Shown one piece after another: positions 1 through 55,114 of a stretch of DNA of 64,000 bases. The notes beneath the pieces are model-generated. The model saw nothing but the letters and a program-made list of their open reading frames with translations, searched no databases and had not been told where the DNA came from. The stretch is from Opisthocomus hoazin (lineage: Eukaryota; Chordata; Aves; Opisthocomiformes; Opisthocomidae). The stretch spans positions 75,235,300-75,299,299 of the forward strand of contig NC_134415.1 in NCBI RefSeq assembly GCF_030867145.1, given 5' to 3'. The translations under genes and the position numbers were made by a program. The first letter of the stretch is position 1, and every line of letters starts with the position of its first letter.

Positions 1-2595
1 ACCAGAAGACTTATCTGAAAGTTTAAGTTCTGGTGTACTCATTGCTGTCAATATATTAAATTAATTAAAAAGTATGACTAAAATGGGCTGTTGTAAAAAA
101 ATCCCCCTAAATTTGGAGGGTGAAAGGGAAAAAGTGAATCATCAGCTGGGATTTCCAAGTGAAAATGAAGCTTTGTACAGGATTTTCTTGGCAAGCAGGG
201 CTCAAACTCTGTAGGTGCCTGCACTGACGCCTTAACAAAGCGTATCAGTAAAATGCCAGCTTTAAATCAGTTACGTGTTTTGCCTTTCCTTATGTGGCAA
301 AAATAATGCTTAAAATTTCTTTTTGTCAGTAGATTAGTATGGCTTCTGTTTCCTTGATATCTGAGCACCTGCACTCATCAGTTAATTTGTTCTCACAACA
401 CCCTTGTGAGACAGAAAAAAATCCACAGTGTCAGGCACTTGCCTGGAGCCTGCGACAGGAGGTCTGCGGAGAGGTGGGCTCCCAGCTTTGCAAGTCCCAA
501 GCCTGGTTCACAAGGGCTTAGGAGCTTGATTTATGAAGCACATATGCAACAAATGAACTGACTGCGTATACCTCCAATTTCTTGGGATTTGTCCTCATTA
601 GCAAGCGAGAAAGGATTATGGTGTGACCTTGAAAAATCATACTAGCAAATATGATGTTAAGTACAAATTAATTTTCTAATGAGGGCGAGCTGCAGTGGGT
701 AACAGCGTTCCTTTCACTGACGTCAGCACCTGCTGAGGGATGAAATTTCGGAGCTGAGCTATTGCAAGGCACTTGTCAAGAGACATGTGAATTGCTTAGT
801 TGTTTCTTTTTTTACGGAAAGCTGAGATTCAGAAGGATATTCCTCTATAGAGTTGGCTGGGCAGGACACACAGATAAACCCCAGGTTCCAGGCTGGTGGG
901 AGACCCCACTCTAGACAGCGTTACTGAGCAAGACAAAGAATGTAATTCACTGGGGGTTTGAAGGCAGCCCCAAAGGCAGACTCCTCAAGCCAATCCTCTA
1001 TTCAGAGTTTACATACGAAATACAAGTCGGTATTGTTAGGCTTTATAAATACAGTCCCAACCAGGGAGGGCAGCGAGATGGAAATATTAAAGCCATAAAA
1101 AATTATTAGTCCTTGCTTTCTTGGAGAAAGGCATTCCCCTCTGCTGGGGAGAGAAGAAAAGGAAAGCAGCAATATTCTGCAAAACAGGTATTCTGGAGGA
1201 GGGAAGGAAAGGGAGGGCACCTGGGAGCACTCTTACATGCTAATTTATGCACTCTCTATAATAGATCTTTTGCTAATTGCCTTTCTGTCATAGAAACCAA
1301 ATTATATTGTTTCTCAGGGCACTGTGCTAGGATGACACAAGTGGGACTATCGTTTGCCGTTTCCCTTGTATGAAGCAGAGAATTTGAACGAGGAAACATG
1401 CATACTGTTTGATAAGCATTTCATGCTCAGTTGCACAACCCCCTTCCCCTTGGTCCGATGGACAGGACAGGACAAAGCGCCTGCTTCTACACGAACCTGA
1501 TTTTTGAGCACTGGATAATCCGTAAGACAGGCCTTTGGCTTCTCGCCTGCAAGGAGAGGAAAGCATTTATAAACATCTGCACTGACAGCACTTCAGCTTC
1601 ATGCCTTAGCCCCAGCAGACAGAGAGGGCCTTTGTGTTCAGCGGCGGAGGACAACGCTTCACTTTTGGTTTCTGGAGGCCGTTGCTTACTAGGAAGTAAG
1701 GCACGCAAAGCAGGGTTTTGACATTTCTTTTTTCCCCACCTATACGCAAATTGTGAGTGTTGGTGTTCAAACTTCGTGTGCCTGGCACTCATCGATTTGA
1801 TGTGTCCGTGTCTGTACGTGCCACTCCAGGTTACATTTTGAGTCGGCTCTTCTGAATTCTTTGGCTAGTTTATAGATTTACTGGGAATCCAGGGCACAGC
1901 TGGCTACCGCTAGTGATGAAGCAACATCACCAGAGCATTCCTGATACTTCCAAAGCCCATGACTGGGATGACAGAAGCATTTCCTGGCTCTACGTGCAAG
2001 TGCAGGTTCATATGAACAGACACTTAGCTGGAATCACAGTTAGCAGCGCTTCCTCCAGTCCTCTGACTGGTGAAATGAAGCGGCTTAGCTATAGCTACTT
2101 ACCACTGTATGTGTGCAACTCCTTACAGCTGGGCTCTGCTTTCAGCCTGCTAGGTTAAGTGCTCTAACTTAAGGGACTAGGAAGCAGAAACACAACAGGA
2201 GGGAAATAAAAGAAAATGATCCAGATACTTAGCTCAAATCCTCCCTTCACTGAATTTTTACTGGGGTTTGGTATGGAAACCATTCCATCTTCGACTGCTT
2301 TACCCCTTAGCATTTGGGGGTATACGCAGGCTGCAAGAACAGCCAGTTACATTGGACTGAAAATCGGGGTGTGCAGTTCTGACCTGCTTTACCTTTGTTT
2401 TTCTCTGACTAGGGGAGATGTACAATAAGATGTACACTTTATAGAGACACAACACGAGTTCTACTTAAAAGGAAGACTGCTGAACAGGATTGATACCCAG
2501 GTCCCTCGTAAAGAGGCTCTGGAAAGAGGACACGCAGCTGGATGTGCAAGCCAGGTAGCCACAAATGCCTCCTATGACACAAGCCAGAATCTTAC
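1..2595 (-). other. DCBLD1: DCBLD1 intron 12 (partial)
   Basis: Begins at the exon 12 donor GTAAGA and runs off the left edge. I searched the minus strand for the next coding exon (Lys-rich juxtamembrane, then a tyrosine-containing tail) and saw nothing convincing. No recognisable repeat. Confidence 0.75.
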
Positions 2596-43334
<40,739 letters not shown>

Positions 43335-43519
43335 CCCTCTCACCCCGCAGGTGCTTCTGCAGAGGCGAAGGAGCCGTGCGGGGCTGCCTGTGGCCCCGGC
43401 GCTGCCCCGGCTGCAGCGCGGCCGACTCCCGCGTCCCCTGCCCGCGGCCGGGGGCGGGGAAAGGAAGCGGCGGGGAGGGAAGTGCCGCGGCTCCCATTGG
43501 GCTGCGGGGAGGGGTGCCA

Positions 43520-43591
43520 CCTCCTCCTCCTCCTCCTCCCCCCCCTCCTCCCCCTCCTCCCCCTCCCCTCCCTCCCCTCCCCTCCCCTCCC
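43520..43591. repeat. 72 bp uninterrupted pyrimidine tract
   Basis: The plus strand is purely C and T for 72 bases, made of (CCT)n then irregular CCCTCC units. The complementary strand is (GGA)n-like. It sits within the CpG island, 190-260 bp upstream of the putative DCBLD1 start codon. Confidence 0.95.
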
Positions 43592-46500
43592 GCCGCCGGC
43601 CGAGGGGTGCCTGCGCGGAGGCGGACACGGGGGGTCCGGCCCCCGCACCAGGGCTGGGCTGTGCCGGAGCCTCCCGGCCCTGTCCCCCGCTCCCGGGGCG
43701 CCGTGTCCGCGCAGGGGTGCGGGACGCGTGTGGCGTCTGCGGGCTGTCGTGCGGTAAAGCTCCGGGCTGACTGATTACGGGTTGTTTTTAAGGGATGCTG
43801 TGGGCAGCTGCTGTGATAAACTGGAGTGCGTGCTTGACTTGCATGTCCTAGAGACGACTGGTAACTGTTAGATTTTATAGTGTTTAGAAAAAGTCAAGTT
43901 TAGTAAGCCTTTATTCTAACTGAGCTCTTGTTTTGTAAGAGTTAATGTCTTTTTTTTAACTTTTTGGACACCATAGGAATTCAGGCATGTTTTTTACCAT
44001 GTGTCCGACACATTGCATGCTTGGTACGTGTCTTTAACACAGGTTTTTAGTAGTTGAGGCTTTCCCCTTCTTTGGAAAGGAGAGTTTGAAATCTAGACTG
44101 AAACGCTAGAGGTGGTGTCAGGCAGAGCGTTCACTACCACGGCGGTTTCGCCGTCAGAGTAACCCTAGCTGGACCTCCCCAGTGAATGCCAGCACCCTTC
44201 TGGCTGGAGGAGGCTGTGGTGGGTCACTCGCTGCAAGAGTCTGGGAGCCGAGGGGCTTCTAAAGAGCAGTGTGTCCACTCGAGTGAGAGTGGCCTGTCAC
44301 TGTGTTTGTCTCAGATTGTCGGGAACAAATCCATACAAAAGAGGGTGATCATGGAGGGGAAGGGGAGAGAGAGTCAAACTCTGCAACAGCCTCAAGACTG
44401 GATTTAAAAAGACGACAGAACTGGTAAAAATACTGTGGTTGTGGAAAATAGCTTCCCCAATACCAAATCCCGGTTCAAAACCTTCAAATGAGACCCAACG
44501 TAAATGAAAACATGAGGGAGAGAAATAGGACTATACAGACATATATCACTTGTGAAGGAGTTGCAGTTATTGAGAAACTGTGTAACTGCGTAAGAGCACA
44601 CAGCGTTTTGTATCAGCTTCAGCAGGCAACCAAATCCAGTCAGTCCCACACGGGTTGGTACCGGGAATCGTGCTGATCAGCATTCCATCAGCTGAGAGCT
44701 AGAATATGTTCTTGAATAACAGCACCAGGTTGTAGCTGTATTTGTGAAGGGTCATGATAAATATTGGCAGAAAACTCCTGCAAGACAACCCCAAGTATTT
44801 CACGGAGACAGTGCTGCGATGAACCGAGTCTGGTGATCTTGGGCAATTCGACACGCGAAAACCTCTGCCGTGGTGCTCGCAGATAGTGTTGCTAGTGCTG
44901 AGCTCTCAGCAGAACTTGGGGGGTTGGTAGTTGGTACAGGTAAGTTAGCAGCCTTGGAAAGCCAAAATGTTTTTTGCCTGCCTCACACCTCTCAGAGGCT
45001 TGTAAGGAGGGGGATGGTGGGTTGGCAGACATCGGGAAAGAAAGCTTTCTCCTTCTCCTGGGCATTGGAGGCTTGGCAGTGCCCTCTGTGGCAGATAGCT
45101 AGAGAATAATTCCCTTCACAGTTATTTTTATTCTGACGATTTGTAGTAAATTGATAAGTTATGCCCTTGAGACCAGGGCTGTAAAATACCTGGGAGAGGT
45201 ATTTGTTTTCCTTTGCAGTTGGTGAAGGAGTTGGCTGTACAGGAAGGTCGCCTTTTCAGTCTTCTCACCATCCTGGGCTCAGCAGGAGCTGGTTGCTTGT
45301 TCAAGGCCACTTGTTTTCCATTGCAAATGTCTATAACGTTCAGGTGGAAACTTCACCTCTTCCAGAAGGTGCTGGAAGCACAGGTTTCCTATTGACTTCG
45401 GTAGGATAATGAATAACACAATCAGTGCAGTAGCTTCTCTATTATTTATTTTGCTATTAAATTCACATTGCTTTATCATGCCCTCTCCCTGCCAGTTTTC
45501 AATATGCTGTAGGCAAGGAACTTACTGTCAGCTTCCAAGATTAAATAGTCATTAAGATGAATGAAGTAGTCTATAGCTCTCAAAGCTGTTATTCAAGGAC
45601 TTGCGTAACCTCTGTCACATTGCTACATTGGTTCATGTGTACTTTTCCAAATTTCCCTTTGTAAGGAGGAGAATTAAAGCCAGCTTTTAAACAAATAGAA
45701 TTTTAAAGGCAAGGGCTTTGAGTCAAGGCAAAAGATTAATTCAGAAAGAAGGCACACATTGAGCCTGACTAAGGACTTGTGGGGGTGTCACACAATGGGA
45801 GTTTCACAACATGAAAACTCGCTGGCAGACCACTTCTGACAGCTTCATGCAGCTGGTTTGGGTCACTAATACCATATCAATCTGAAAGAGACAGGATTCA
45901 CCCAAGCATGTAGACAGGTTACTTTTTAGCATAAGCACGTGCCCTTCTTTTACAGTAGTTTTCCAAGCACACAAGTTAGGAGTATTTTGTATGTTTAATT
46001 CAAATAGTATTAACTGAGTCACCTACAGCTAGATAATGTATCTCATCTAGCAGTCGTCATATAGATACCTTTACCGTGCAGCCACCTGCAAGCAAATTAT
46101 GGTTTTACCCCACAGATGTCTGGCCTCAGAAAGAAGAGCAAGACAGGACTTCAGGACAAAATTGGCTCAAAACACTTTAGAAGGTGGTTGGTCAGTATGT
46201 CAGGGACGTACCCAGGCTTCATTTGTAGACTTGTACAGTCTGTAGCTTCATGAATTTACCTTCTTATCTGTACTTGTTATATACTGTTACATACTTGTAT
46301 ATAACACACACTGAAAGAGCTTCTGCTTAGCAGAACTGAAGCATCTAATGAGTCCTTGTGTGCCTCGTGTGATGTTAAGCTGATAGTTTGACTGGGGAAA
46401 GGGGCAGGCGAGGAAGGAAAAACACACTGAAGAGTTTACCTAAGTTTATCTTGCAAGCTTGACACTGTATACATACTTTCTTTCAAAAGCATCTTGTTTC

Positions 46501-49500
46501 ATGCATTTGTTTTAGGGGAAAATAAAAAAGAAGAAGCCAAAACCCTAATTTATACCAAGAGGTTTAAGTTTCATCTTAATGGAGTAGCCTTGCTTTTGTG
46601 CAGCTGACAGGAAAGTTCCTGTTCTTCAGAAGTTGTGAGCACTTTCTTTGCTGACTGTATAGAAGAAGGGGAAGGAATCGTAAGGCCCAGTGAGGTGGAG
46701 AGGACCCAAGGTCACAAGTCACAAAGCGCAAGAACAATTCTAGACATTGAGAGGTATGTTAATCTCGTCATTTAGCAGAAGGATGGCTTGCAGATTGGGA
46801 GGCCTTTTAACGGTCTTTATACATGCGACAGGTTTTGCATTTTCATTAGTGCAAAGCAAATAGTATAACAAATTTACAAGATAAAGCTGAGAACAAAGTG
46901 CTCTGGTTGCTGATCTCTGTGTGTTCAGGTACTGTGTTCTGCCAGAAGTGCATGTGGTAGTTGTATAAGAAACCAGAAAATAAAACATATAAGGTAAAAG
47001 CCTAAGATGTGTCTAGATTCAACATTTGTATATGATGTGCAAGGAGCCCTCCTTGCTGAAAATGATTAGGCTACAGCAAAGTCAGTGCTGCTGCGAGATT
47101 GTAGCATGGCTTAGAAAGTCTGCCAAGTTCCTTGAGAGACACCTGAATTATTCTGTATATGTAGAGCATTTAATGGACACAGCACGCTGTGCTGTGTTTG
47201 TGTCACTGGAAGGCGAAGGCCGTGCCTACGCAGCAGGGGAGACATTTCAGCCTGTATAACACCACCCTCTATTGAGGTCTGCATGCCATTAAACCAGCTG
47301 GGGATGGACTAACCTTCAGGACTCCTCTGGGCTTCTGGATGTTCACGTAACTACTGCTGCAGAAAAGGTCTTCTCCATTTGTAGCACACTGCAGGACTGG
47401 TCTCTCCTCATCAGAGCCAGCCTTGGTTCTGGTGAGGCTCACCTTAGCAACCTCCATCCTTGCTTACTGTAAGCATCCTTCTCCATGGGTGAAAATGCAC
47501 AGCAGTGAAGGAGTTGTTAGTAAAATAACATTTCCACTTCGCAAGTAGTTCTGAGCCAGTAACTAAGAGGATGTCATGACTGAGTGCTTCATTAAGGGAA
47601 ACATCAGGTGAAAATCGGACTGAAAAAGAACTTCAGACAGAAGCAGCAGTTTAGCTCGCACTGGCACAGGTCAGTGCCCACACCCGTATGGATGAGTCGG
47701 AACTGTAATACTGGCGTTATGCAATTACACTGGTAGCAAAAATCCTCAGGCGGGAGAGACCATAAATATTCTTAGACTTTAAGAACACAGAAGAAGAAAT
47801 TGAAGGCAATAAATTCGTATAATGATCTCCAGGAGAGAAAACCAAACTGCAGCAGGCTTCAAGACTTCGGTCATTTATTTGCAGCAGCAGAGAACGACAG
47901 GTGGTGTCCAGGCGGGAGTGGTAGCAGGGCCCTTACCAGCGCTGGCAGGGGATGCCTGTGGGGTGACTGGATGCCAAGGAGATACACAGCCTCACTCACC
48001 ACAACAGCAGCAGTTGGGTGTAACTCTAATGAGAGCCATATAGGGGATGAATGCGCACTTTTCATCACTCTAATTACTGTAACCTATCCAATCAAGTCAC
48101 CTATTATGATGTAATTATGAGATCAAGCTGAAGACTAATCATCTGTCCCACTGCCACATATTCTGCAGTTTCTCACAGCTGCTTGATAGTCTTAGGTCAG
48201 AATTTTTCTTACTTTCAAGCGAAATGAAATAGAGTTGCTAATCATCCGGATTTTGAAGACAGACAACCAGACGTGCCATGCTGCCGCCTTAAATTCTGTC
48301 AAGAAATATGGGGCAGAATGTTCCTTTTCATTTAAACATATTGTTTTAGGGTTGCCTTGAAAAATATTATGATCTAGAGATTCATGACACTCTTTGTCAA
48401 AACAGAGCCTACTATTTCATAACTTACTAGTTGGCAGCATCCTTGATCAATTTGTCAGTGACAAAGCTCTCATTGCTTTTTGTAGGTGTTTTAAAGAGTT
48501 TTCCTGTTTCTGTAAGGTATTAGCCCTCAGACATTTTAAAAATAACAACTTTTTCCCCTTAATAGATAGGTAGAAAGTAATTTTTAACAGTAGCATGGTT
48601 TGGGTTTTTTTTTTGAGGGGGAGTTTGCAGCTGAATTTGCACTGTCTGCGGTTTTTTTCATGAGAAACAACTAGTGTTAATCATTTACTCATGTTTATGA
48701 GGCTCCATGCAAGCAGGAGCTAAGAAATTACTTGTGCAAAAGATGAGGCAATATGTGGTCACTTCCAGGAATAACCAATTATGTTTGAATCACATGCCTT
48801 TTTAGTAAAGACAGCAATCAGTCTAATTATATTCTTCCGAAAAAAGAGTAGAGTAATGGAAGATGAATGCAAGTAAGCAGAGTTTACCCATTTCTAATAT
48901 AGTGAGTGTGGCACTTATTCTCATGAATACTGGAGAGGGCAGTTTACATGCCATTTTATTGATCAGTAAACCCCCGACTATACGGGTAAGAGCTTAGGGA
49001 GCTGAAAGCAAATACAAGCATGAGCTGAATGACTGCCCGATTTAACAGAAATCATCCAGTTTGCACCAGATCTAGTCCTTCTTCCTAATTTCAGGTGCTC
49101 ATACTGCGTTGAAGTTTTCTTGCAGGGTGTGATGTGAACTCAGGCAGAAAGCCTCAGGAGTTGAAAAGTAAGTCCAGAGAAGGCCTTCTTTCCCTGCAAT
49201 TGATTTCTTTGAAGAGAGAGGGATGGCAGTCATGCTTAGTAATTTAGTAATTAGCAATGTATGAGACTGTGCTCCCTTCCCCCCGCTGTGCTCACTTTGG
49301 GCCCTATGGAAGTCTGCAGTCTTCAGGAGCTTCACAGAAGTAAGCCAGTTATGCATAGTGGAGGCATGGCTCATAAATCTGCAATAATCATTATGTGCGG
49401 AGAAAAAGCTTCTTGTGCAACTTTTCCACATAGCATCGGGGCATTACACCAATGAATTACAAGGTCAAATTCTTGTAATTCATAACTGTCACAGCTGCGG

Positions 49501-49949
49501 ATTTCAACTGTATATATAGTTTAAGGGTTCACTGTCAATTGCTTTTAAGGCCAGGCTATTTATTAAACCTAAAAAACTGATCAAAAGTCTTCTGTCTTTG
49601 TAAAGACCTTTGGGCCTTTTTAAAAATAATTTCACAAAAGTATGGGCTTGAGTTTGAATACTTTCTTATATTTTAATTAAAGTATTCAATGTATTATTGC
49701 ACCTGTCTATGAAATAAAGAAATATAGAGCCTACCTTAGGTTCCTTGTCAAAGATAACTGGGTAATAGAAAGTAAACATAGCAGGCTGGTGAACACGCAA
49801 ATCAGCTTTAAACATTTATTCCTCATAATAATAAATGATCAGTAATTGAGAATTTTTATCACTTAAAATTAGGTTTGTGTGGACAATATAATTTCTCTAA
49901 GTAAGAACTTTTGGCGTCCTTCTGTCTGCTTCTTTTCATTAAAGATGTT

Positions 49950-49977
49950 GTATTCTTAGTCATGTATTCTTAGTCAC
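49950..49977 (+). repeat. 14 bp tandem duplication
   Basis: GTATTCTTAGTCAT at 49950-49963 is followed directly by GTATTCTTAGTCAC at 49964-49977. Confidence 0.9.
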
Positions 49978-52900
49978 ACGTGCATACTGCTGGCTGTTCT
50001 TGGCCCCAGGGCTCACAAATGGCCCTAAAGACCTTTTTTGAAATGTAGTACAAGTAGCTGAGACCTAGTTAGGTCTACCCCCTAGATTTAAATTCAGCCT
50101 GTATTTTAATTGTTTGCTTTATATCCTGTATGACATTTGTCCACCAAAATTGGACGTGATCTGCCCTCCTTCCCTTGAGCATGGGGGTGTTTTTGGTGCA
50201 GGGTGGTGGGGTTGGGCTGACTGCCTGTGTGGACTTAGCCTGGGAATTCACCTCCCGCGGGGTGCTCGCCTGCACTGGACGTTAGGGCTGGGGCCAGGAT
50301 TTCACTGGGTGAGCAGCTCTGCTTCCTGATCTTCATTTCTAACCCTTGCTGCCTGGACATGTTGAGTTTCCACTTTTAGGGCTCTGCAGTAGATGTGTTT
50401 TCTTACCTGTTTCGTACACGTTTGTGCACAGCAGCTTAAAAGGTTTGAGTGAACACAGCTGGCTTCATCTGAAGAGATTCCTCCAGTGGACAAACAGCGC
50501 TGAGCACCTAGGAACAAGGAAATCTTCCGCTGGCATGACCAGCCCTGGCCAAGAATACCTGTGTGTGTCCACGGTCCCTGCAACGATCCCCACTACCCAG
50601 TCACAGTTCCTCATGTGCCCAGAGAAACAGACAGCTTCACAGAGGAGATGCTGTGGGGCGGCTAGGCTTAGTGGGGCACAAAAGGGTGCAGGATGCACCC
50701 AAACAGTGAGCACAGTGCTGGCACAGTCAGCCACAGCTAAGGCTGTGCTGGTGACTGCTCAAACCAAGGCGAAACTAACCCTGGTAATAATTACCTGGTA
50801 TAGTCCTCAGTGGAAACATATACCTCTTATCTCTCGAGAGGACCTGAGTCCCTGAAGCTTCTGACTTTCTCAGACAGCACCCTGTTCTTCTGGGAATTAT
50901 GAGGACTCAGAACCTTTTCAAGGGTAGCCATAATCTTTTTGGCTCAGACTTCTGCTTTCTATATTTGAATACTGTTCTTTTTATGTATTTTTAGGTATTT
51001 GACCTTCTGTTTCAAAAAAGACAAGTATGTTATATTAATCATCAGGATTTATGTCAGCACTGTTGACTGCTTTTCTGACTCACTTCGTAGATTTTACTTG
51101 GAAAACAGAGAGATCAAATGGATTTTGATTAATTCTCACTGTGTTACCTGGTCCCTCTCCCACACTGCCACCATTACGCCATGATTACTAGGGATCTAGA
51201 GAGGCAAAGCCATTGAAAATTGATGGTCAAGTATTCTGTGTCACACTATCCACTCCTATCACTGGCAAGATGGTGAATCACGACTTCTCCATTTGCCAGT
51301 TCAGCCACTGCTAAACAAGCAGGAATGGGGAGCCCAGCTGCTCTTCAGCGTCCTCTGAGTTACAGACAACTGTTGGAGCACGTGTAGGTCATCCCACATT
51401 GGTTTCTGCTGCTTGCAGAGGCTTGTTATGATGGACCATGAACCTTTACTTACTTCCTTGAATCTTAAAATCAGTATTTTTTCTTGATGTTCCTTGTTCT
51501 ATGTTAGTGTCCCGGGGATTTTTTTGTTGTTGTTTTGATCTGTGGAATTACATTAATGTAATAAAAGAGCAAACATTGAACCAAAAGAAATAAAAACAGC
51601 TCGACAGAGATACCACAGTCAGAAAACAGTGATAACATTTGGAGCCAGCCATTCTACCGAGTGAAGGCTAACTTGTTGCTACACAAGAGAAATATTTATG
51701 GCTGTTTTGTTTTACTGGTCTTGTAGAAATACACATATAGCAAATTTCTCATAAGTACTGTCTTTATCTGAAAATCGTGTGCAAAAAAGCAGTAAACTCT
51801 TTTGATTGACATGCAGACATTAAAGTGTACGTGCCTGGGCACTCTTTCTGGACCTGGAAGCTCTGCCAAAGGAAGCATTACTACTTAGCAGTGCTGCTTG
51901 GGCAGAGTCTCTGCCTTCAGATTAGTTCTTGGGCCTGATCTAAAGCACCTTGAAGTTACTGGGGCAGCCTGTGCTGACAGCAGTGCAGAGTGCTCCTTAA
52001 GGCCCTTACTTTCCAGGTTCTGATGGATCTTGCCTTAGTGTTTGTAGATATTGCTGTACCCATAGCTCTCTGCTTTGCTCAATTTCTTCAGTTTGCAGAG
52101 CAGCAGAAGGGAGCATGTGCCTGCACCTTAGCTGTTCAGCCTTCACTTAAACTGCGGTATCCACCAGTGCACCAGTCCATGAACATGAATATCTGCAGAG
52201 GATATGGTCGCTTCTGCAGTCTCTGCTGTGGATTACTGCAAAAGGGCACATTAGCCTTTTTCACAGAATAGACTTTCTCTGGTGTGTAATTTAGTCCATG
52301 TCCCAAAAATTGCTGGAAAAGAAAATAATGCAGAAGCATCTTCTCAAAAACAGTCATTACAGTATCAGTTTTTTTAAAGTGAGTAATTCTGTTACTTCTG
52401 TTTTGATCTAGAGGTTTTATCTTTCTAGTGACTTTCTTTCTTCTTTGAGCTCCGCTGACCCCCTTCAGCATTAGAAGAGGGTGTGTGTTCCTGTGCTAGT
52501 GTTTGTGCACGCAAGTAATACTGAAAAAAATTATATGCTTTTCATAGGGTAATTTGTATTTTTAATCTTGGGAGCATAAACATATGAACAAGTATGACAT
52601 CCTTTGTTTAATGCTTCTCCTCTGTTATCCTGCTTTACCTTGAGGTAGTACTTGTCGTTACTGCTTAAGCATGTCATTGTTTTGCATATCTTTAGGGAGT
52701 CCAGATGTGCTCACAATTAGAGGCCAACTCTTATTATTTGTATTATCATAATGCAGAGAGAGGTCACTGCTCTATTGTGCAAGACCGCAATGAAACACAT
52801 CATGAGGAGCAGACCCCCATCCCCAGGCTTCTCTCTATTAAGGGACAATGATCTATCCTCAGACCTAAATTTAGTGAACAATAGCAGCTGTTCGAGTGAA

Positions 52901-53559
52901 GTTTCAAATCAGTCCGGTCACAGGGTCCCTTTCTTGGCTTGGCTTCCCCTCCGCCAGGTGCTCACCTGATGTTGTGTCAAGCAGATTCAACTTGCTGAGC
53001 CAGCACGACATTTTCTTGACAACAACAGGAATGGCTTTCTGCTGTGTTGGGGACCTGAATTAGCTCAGCAGCAGATCAGAAAATCACCAGAGCTGGTGTA
53101 AGGGGGAAGGACTGCGCCGCTGGGGCAGGGGAAGCTGAGGTCTGGGAACTTGGCGAGAGGGAAAGGGGGGGTAAAATGTCGGGGCAGCTCTCTTCCACAG
53201 AGGGGTAAATCCTCCCAGCCTCGGTGCGCCCCCGCGCTGTAAGCTTTCGGGCGTAGCTCTGCACACCTGCCCCCCCCCCTTGCTCTGGCGTCTGCCAGGC
53301 TTCCCGGTGAAGAAAACTTCCTCAGGAAGGAAACTTCCCTCAGCCGTCAGGAAAATCCCTCAGCCAAGGAAAAGCTAAAGCTGGTTTGACGCCTGAGCGA
53401 CGGCTTTGCTGTGGGGCTGGCAGCATGTCAGTGCCAGCATGAGGGGCAGGCCACGCAGCTGGGGACAGATTACACTCTGGCTGTTTAAAGCATTAGAATT
53501 AATTTAAAATCAATCCATCTAAATGCAGGTGACTGCTGTTGCGGTCGATGGAGATGTCA

Positions 53560-54320
53560 GGCTTGGCTCAGTGGCCTAAACAGAGGCACCTTCTGCCTTT
53601 TGAGATGCTTGGATGATCCTCCTGCCTCCCAGCTGCTGGTCCAGCAGGGCAGGGGTCTCCATTGCCCTGGGGTGACACCTGCCTGGCTGGGTCCTGAGGG
53701 CACCCCAGGCCTGGCTGTCCCTGCCCGGCCTCCTGGAGCTAACCCTCTGCCCATGGCCCAGGGCCCCAGGTCAGAACCCCAGGACCATCAGCCGCTGCCC
53801 CAGCGATGCGGCAGCAGGGCCGGTCTCCAGCTCCCACAGCCCTGCCCTGCCTGTCCTCCCTGTCCTAGCCACGGGCCCACATCCCAGCCTGGCCTTGGCC
53901 TGTCCCCGTCCCCAGGGAGGTGTCCGATGCCCGGGGATGGGGCTGTCCCCGCACCCCGGCTGCCCTGCTCTTGCCTGGGGCGGTGGGACAGACGCTGGCT
54001 TCCAGGCCCTGCCCTGGGTCCCCCTCATGGTGCATGATGCTCAGATGCTGCCAGCCCTGGGTGCACCTCGGGGATACCCTAAAACAGCATGGCTGTCGCC
54101 AGGGACCTGTGCTCAGGCAAAGGGACCAAGCTGCACGAGTCTCCAGAGTTGGGCAGCGGGCACACGGCTGCGGGGCTCAGCACCAGCCGCCTCTCAGCAG
54201 GGTTTGATCTGAATTTGAGGGCTGTGGAGGCACGCTCAGGCCTTCCCTGCCTCCTGGGGAAAGGCTGCCTCTCACGTCATGGCCGCTGCTGGTACTCCAA
54301 AGAGGCTTGAAACCCTCAGA
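53560..54320. other. Intergenic GC-rich, CpG-poor block
   Basis: Composition is rich in CCTG, CCCAG and CAGGG words but with few CpG. A 145-codon plus-strand open frame (53600-54037) is Pro/Leu/Gly/Arg-rich and shows no domain. Promoter-type CpG density is absent, so I do not call it a CpG island. Confidence 0.5.
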
Positions 54321-55114
54321 GGATAAAATCTTGAGTCGACTGGGCTGCCTGTGGCGCTGGCACCCATTAGCGAGTCCAGAGAAAGCACTGGCTTTCCCAC
54401 AGCATTTACCTTTTCACTGGTTTAATGCGGGTGGAAATGACGTGCTGGGTTACTAACCCCAGGATTTCTCATGTCAGTTATTCCAGTTCACCACGCTCTT
54501 CCCAGGGAATGTTTCCATGTCCCTGAAACAAGAACGGATCAGACATAGCTCCAGCTGTTTGCAACAACCCTGTGTTTGTCTTTTGGACGCTCAAAAACAT
54601 TTTAGAGAACTTGTTTAAAGAAGTTTGGGGTTTTTTTTCATTACTGTGAGTGACTTTGCTTTTGCTTCTGAGGAGAAGGGGAACTACCTGTTCCTGTGGA
54701 CCAGCAGCACTGCTCAGCCAAGGAGAGAGGACCAGGAGATTTTAGTGGGAGAGGGACTGCAACTCTAGAATTTGGAGAAAGGTTAGTGAGCGGTGCATCC
54801 AAACAGCTCTCCATCAACACACTTTCACAGACAGGTGATTGAAATGGTCAAGTACAGCCCCCGCTAACTCCTGCCTTCCATGACGAGCACTGTTGCTTCT
54901 CCAGCAGTAGCAAACTCCATGCAGATGGGCTCTCTTCTGGATTGCTGGATGAGCAATTTCTTTTTATGAGACTACTGGGAGATTAAATGTTCAGGTGTTT
55001 TGGAATACCATGGAAACCAGGAGGTGTTAGAGGTAAAGCCTTTTATGAGAGATGTTTATGCAGGCTGAACATTTGACTGTTCTGAGGATCTCTACAAAGA
55101 TCGTGTGGTCTGTA

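Noticed and set aside
43351-43774. Overlapping plus-strand frames upstream of DCBLD1
   Set aside because: They run through a polypyrimidine tract and give Pro/Ser/Leu repeats; no evidence for a divergent coding gene.
50346-50855. 169-codon plus-strand intergenic frame
   Set aside because: No domain, no splice or promoter context, composition like random sequence.
53600-54037. 145-codon plus-strand frame in the intergenic GC block
   Set aside because: Pro/Gly/Leu-rich low complexity, several overlapping alternatives in other frames.
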